From: Galaxea fascicularis | Lineage: Eukaryota > Cnidaria > Anthozoa > Scleractinia > Euphylliidae | Direction of reading: 5' to 3' | Assembly: GCA_948470475.1 (NCBI GenBank) | Contig: OX419342.1 | Coordinates: 296,201-360,200, forward strand | DNA: 64,000 nt | Shown here: positions 61,901-64,000 of the stretch, one piece after another | How positions within the stretch are numbered: the first letter of the stretch is position 1 | Layout of the letters: every line of letters begins with the position of its first letter | Translations under genes and position numbers: made by a program | The notes under the pieces: model-generated | Databases searched by the model: none | What the model saw: only the letters and a program-made list of their open reading frames with translations | What the model was told of the DNA's origin: nothing

Positions 61901-63865
61901 TTACCAATTTTGTAGGAAAGCCATCAGGTCACTGGAATTAGAAGTATCATCCACAGAAAGTCCTATCATATCCTGTAGAGGAGAAACAACAATTCAGCAC
62001 AAAAGGCCTAACCTTTTGTTGTTCATTTGTTCATTCAATGAATGGATTAGGCAGTCAATCTGGATGTCAATTGTGTTAGCAAGACAGTCAGTGAGTCCGT
62101 CACTTGGTGAGTTCAAAGGACAGTCAAGTGTGTCAGTCAGTACTTCTTGTCTGCCTTCATTCCTTCCTTCATTTATTTCATAACACATTATTTCCAAAAG
62201 ACTATGCATAAATTTTTGATAACTCAACCTGTTGTATAAATTAAAACAAATTGCAATTCCAAAGATGCAAAAAATTGCAATTCCAAGGATGCATAAAAAC
62301 GAATCACTTACATTTGTGTCAGATGGAGAAGCACTGTCATCAAGTGAAAAATTCTCCTCCTTTTGAGGTGAAGATTCACTGAGCGATGATGAGATGAAAC
62401 TAGACTTAATCTTTTGTGGAGGAATCTCTGATGTAACATTCAGTTTAGCAGCACCTTCTTTAGGAGGTGTGTCTGATGCAAGGTTTGATTTACTTCCTTT
62501 AGGAGTCATTGATATATGACTTGCTTTGCTTTCTTTAGGAGGAGTGGTTGAAGTAAGACTTGCTTTGCTTCCTTTAGGAGGCGTAGTTGACATAAGACTT
62601 GCTTTGCTTCCTTTAGGAGGCGTGGTTGAAATAAGACTTGCTTTGCTTCCTTTAGGAGGCGTGGTTGAAATAAGACTTGCTTTGCTTCCTTTAGGAGGTG
62701 TGGTTGAAATAAGACTTGCTTTGCTTCCTTTAGGAGGTGTGGTTGAAATAAGACTAGCCTTGCTCCCTTTAGGTACTGAAGATAGAGAGGACAAACTTGC
62801 TTTACTTCCTTGCACACTGCTAGCAGTGCTGTGTTTTGCACCATCAAACATGAACTCCTTTCTTGATAATGGTTCAGATCCGGGAATGCTACCACTGTGG
62901 CTGGTACCCTTGGATCGTGTTTCAAGCTCATCATAAAGCACTTGTTTCTTAAACTCTACAGAAGCCAAGCTATTGATTTCTTGTAGATCAGATTCAAAAG
63001 CCAGCTTCAGTTGCTCCTGAAGTTCTCCTTCTTCCAATAAAGGTAGGTCTTGTTGACTCTGATAAGTGTTAAGAAAGAAAAAGACTTATAAATGAACAAC
63101 CAAAGTGGTCCATAAATGCCCATTTAGACAGTACCACAGAGCTGTTCAATATGAAATTCTGACAACATCCCTACAAAATTCACTGCTTCATGTACAAACT
63201 GTTAGACCTAATATCTGTCTACCATTGCCATACACAAATTATTGGTATACTGCAGAATTTTGCTTTTAAAGCACCATAAAACAAGGAAAGTTACCCAGTG
63301 CTGAATGACAAGAACTGTAACAAAACACAAGCAGCACAACACACAAGATGCATACAAAAGAGATTTCAGAAAAACCAAAGTTATACCATCTAAACTGTGA
63401 GGTTTCCAGCAAACGTATGGAGCAAAATTGGAATTTCCAGGAAGGTGGGGGGGGGGGGGACCGAAACAAACTTTCCATGGTGGTGGTGGAAGGGAAAGAA
63501 CAATTTCTGGAACCATACAGTACTCAAAATGGTTCCATAATGGTGAGGACAACAGATTATTTTGAGACTGTACAACCTCAACAAAACCAGCACACTTTGA
63601 TCGTAATCTCTTTGCTTGACTTATATGAAGCTTTAACACTATGACCAAAATAAAACAACAAACACTGTCTTCTGAAGCTTGTACTACTAAAAGAACATTG
63701 GTTTCCTCCGAGTTACATATTGCTCTAAAAAATAACAGGAATAAAAAAGTAAGTTTCCTAAGAGAAACATGAACTCATTGATTGACATAACAACATACTG
63801 CTAGTCACACTCACTTTTGTTTCCCAAGACCAAGGAGAAGAAAACTGGTCCTTTGAGTGGATTTC
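61901..63865 (-). CDS. 3' part of an unrecognised gene with 13-residue repeats
   Basis: Exons on the minus strand: 63865-63815 (EIHSKDQFSSPWSWETK), 63058-62312 and 61972-61901. All are phase 0 with GT-AG sites, giving 289 residues to the stop. The middle exon starts SQQDLPLLEEGELQEQLKL, a Glu-rich, probably helical segment. It then has a tandem array of the 13-residue unit GSKASLISTTPPK (39-bp repeats, about 62497-62800), then a Ser/Pro-rich stretch. The last exon reads DMIGLSVDDTSNSSDLMAFLQ. Reading on past the donor at 62311 gives an open frame to 61994 with a hydrophobic segment; I judge that to be intron. Another exon may reach the window edge (about 63960-64000, SWNGSESVKPESSEQ). The gene is cut by the window edge and I do not recognise it. 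Confidence 0.6.
62497..62800. repeat. 39-bp coding minisatellite
   Basis: Seven or so head-to-tail 39-bp units in the middle exon of the right-edge gene. Each encodes one GSKASL...TPPK repeat, and the central five are almost identical at the base level. Copy number is likely to vary between alleles. Confidence 0.9.
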
Positions 63866-64000
63866 CTAAATATAAAAAGTTATACATTGAGTATAATAAG
63901 ATTCCATTGTGCAAATCACAATATTATTGTGATTCACACAACAGAATCTGTTTGCTCTGAACTTTCAGGCTTCACTGATTCACTCCCATTCCAAGATTTC

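Noticed and set aside
62506..62936. Leu-rich frames on both strands over the 39-bp repeats
   Set aside because: They are alternative-frame translations of the coding minisatellite; the frame with matching phase-0 splice sites is the supported one.
1..64000. tRNA genes, CRISPR arrays, bacterial operons
   Set aside because: I searched by eye for T-loop-like GGTTCGAATCC motifs and regular spaced repeats and found none convincing. The intron-rich genes exclude a prokaryotic source.

Overview
This is an animal nuclear genome segment. Genes are split into short exons by AT-rich introns with GT-AG boundaries, and the spaces between them are full of small inverted-repeat transposons, non-LTR retrotransposon scraps and satellites. 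The protein set (several matrix metalloproteinases in a row, a VIT/VWA protein) and the repeat style (TTAA-flanked elements, a Mutator-like transposase relic, foldback elements) look like an anthozoan cnidarian, most likely a stony coral. That assignment is an inference; no species can be fixed from the sequence alone.

The core is a cluster of four complete matrix metalloproteinase (MMP) genes. MMP-A lies on the minus strand (3361-8414). MMP-B (25602-31527), MMP-D (42986-49785) and MMP-E (54911-59617) lie on the plus strand. I could rebuild all four as six-exon genes with the same intron phases (0,0,1,1,2). Exon 1 is a signal peptide, exon 2 a peptidoglycan-binding-like propeptide with a cysteine switch, exons 3-4 the zinc catalytic domain, and exons 5-6 a Pro/Thr hinge plus a hemopexin propeller. 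They form two classes. A and B have no furin motif and no strong C-terminal anchor. D and E have a basic furin motif and a hydrophobic C-terminus suggesting a GPI anchor. An extra, orphan MMP-type signal-peptide exon sits at 23636-23731.

Between MMP-B and MMP-D is a complete three-exon gene for a VWA5A-like protein (VIT plus VWA domains, 34335-38626). At the right edge is the 3' part of an unrecognised minus-strand gene with 13-residue repeats (61901 to beyond 63865).

The 8.5-23.6 kb interval is dominated by repeats. It holds two tandem duplications, a broken LINE reverse transcriptase, a 1.7-kb TTAA-flanked element with an internally deleted Mutator-like transposase, a string of possible phase-0 exons, a 129-bp satellite with an alternating two-unit structure, and inverted copies of a 260-bp repeat. 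Foldback and inverted-repeat elements also lie at 4.6, 23.4, 32.2-33.1, 37.0, 41.8 and 60.9 kb.

The MMPs would remodel extracellular matrix (mesoglea in a cnidarian). The A/B class would be secreted and activated by other proteases; the D/E class would be activated by proprotein convertases on the way to the cell surface. All exon structures are read by eye and have no transcript support here.
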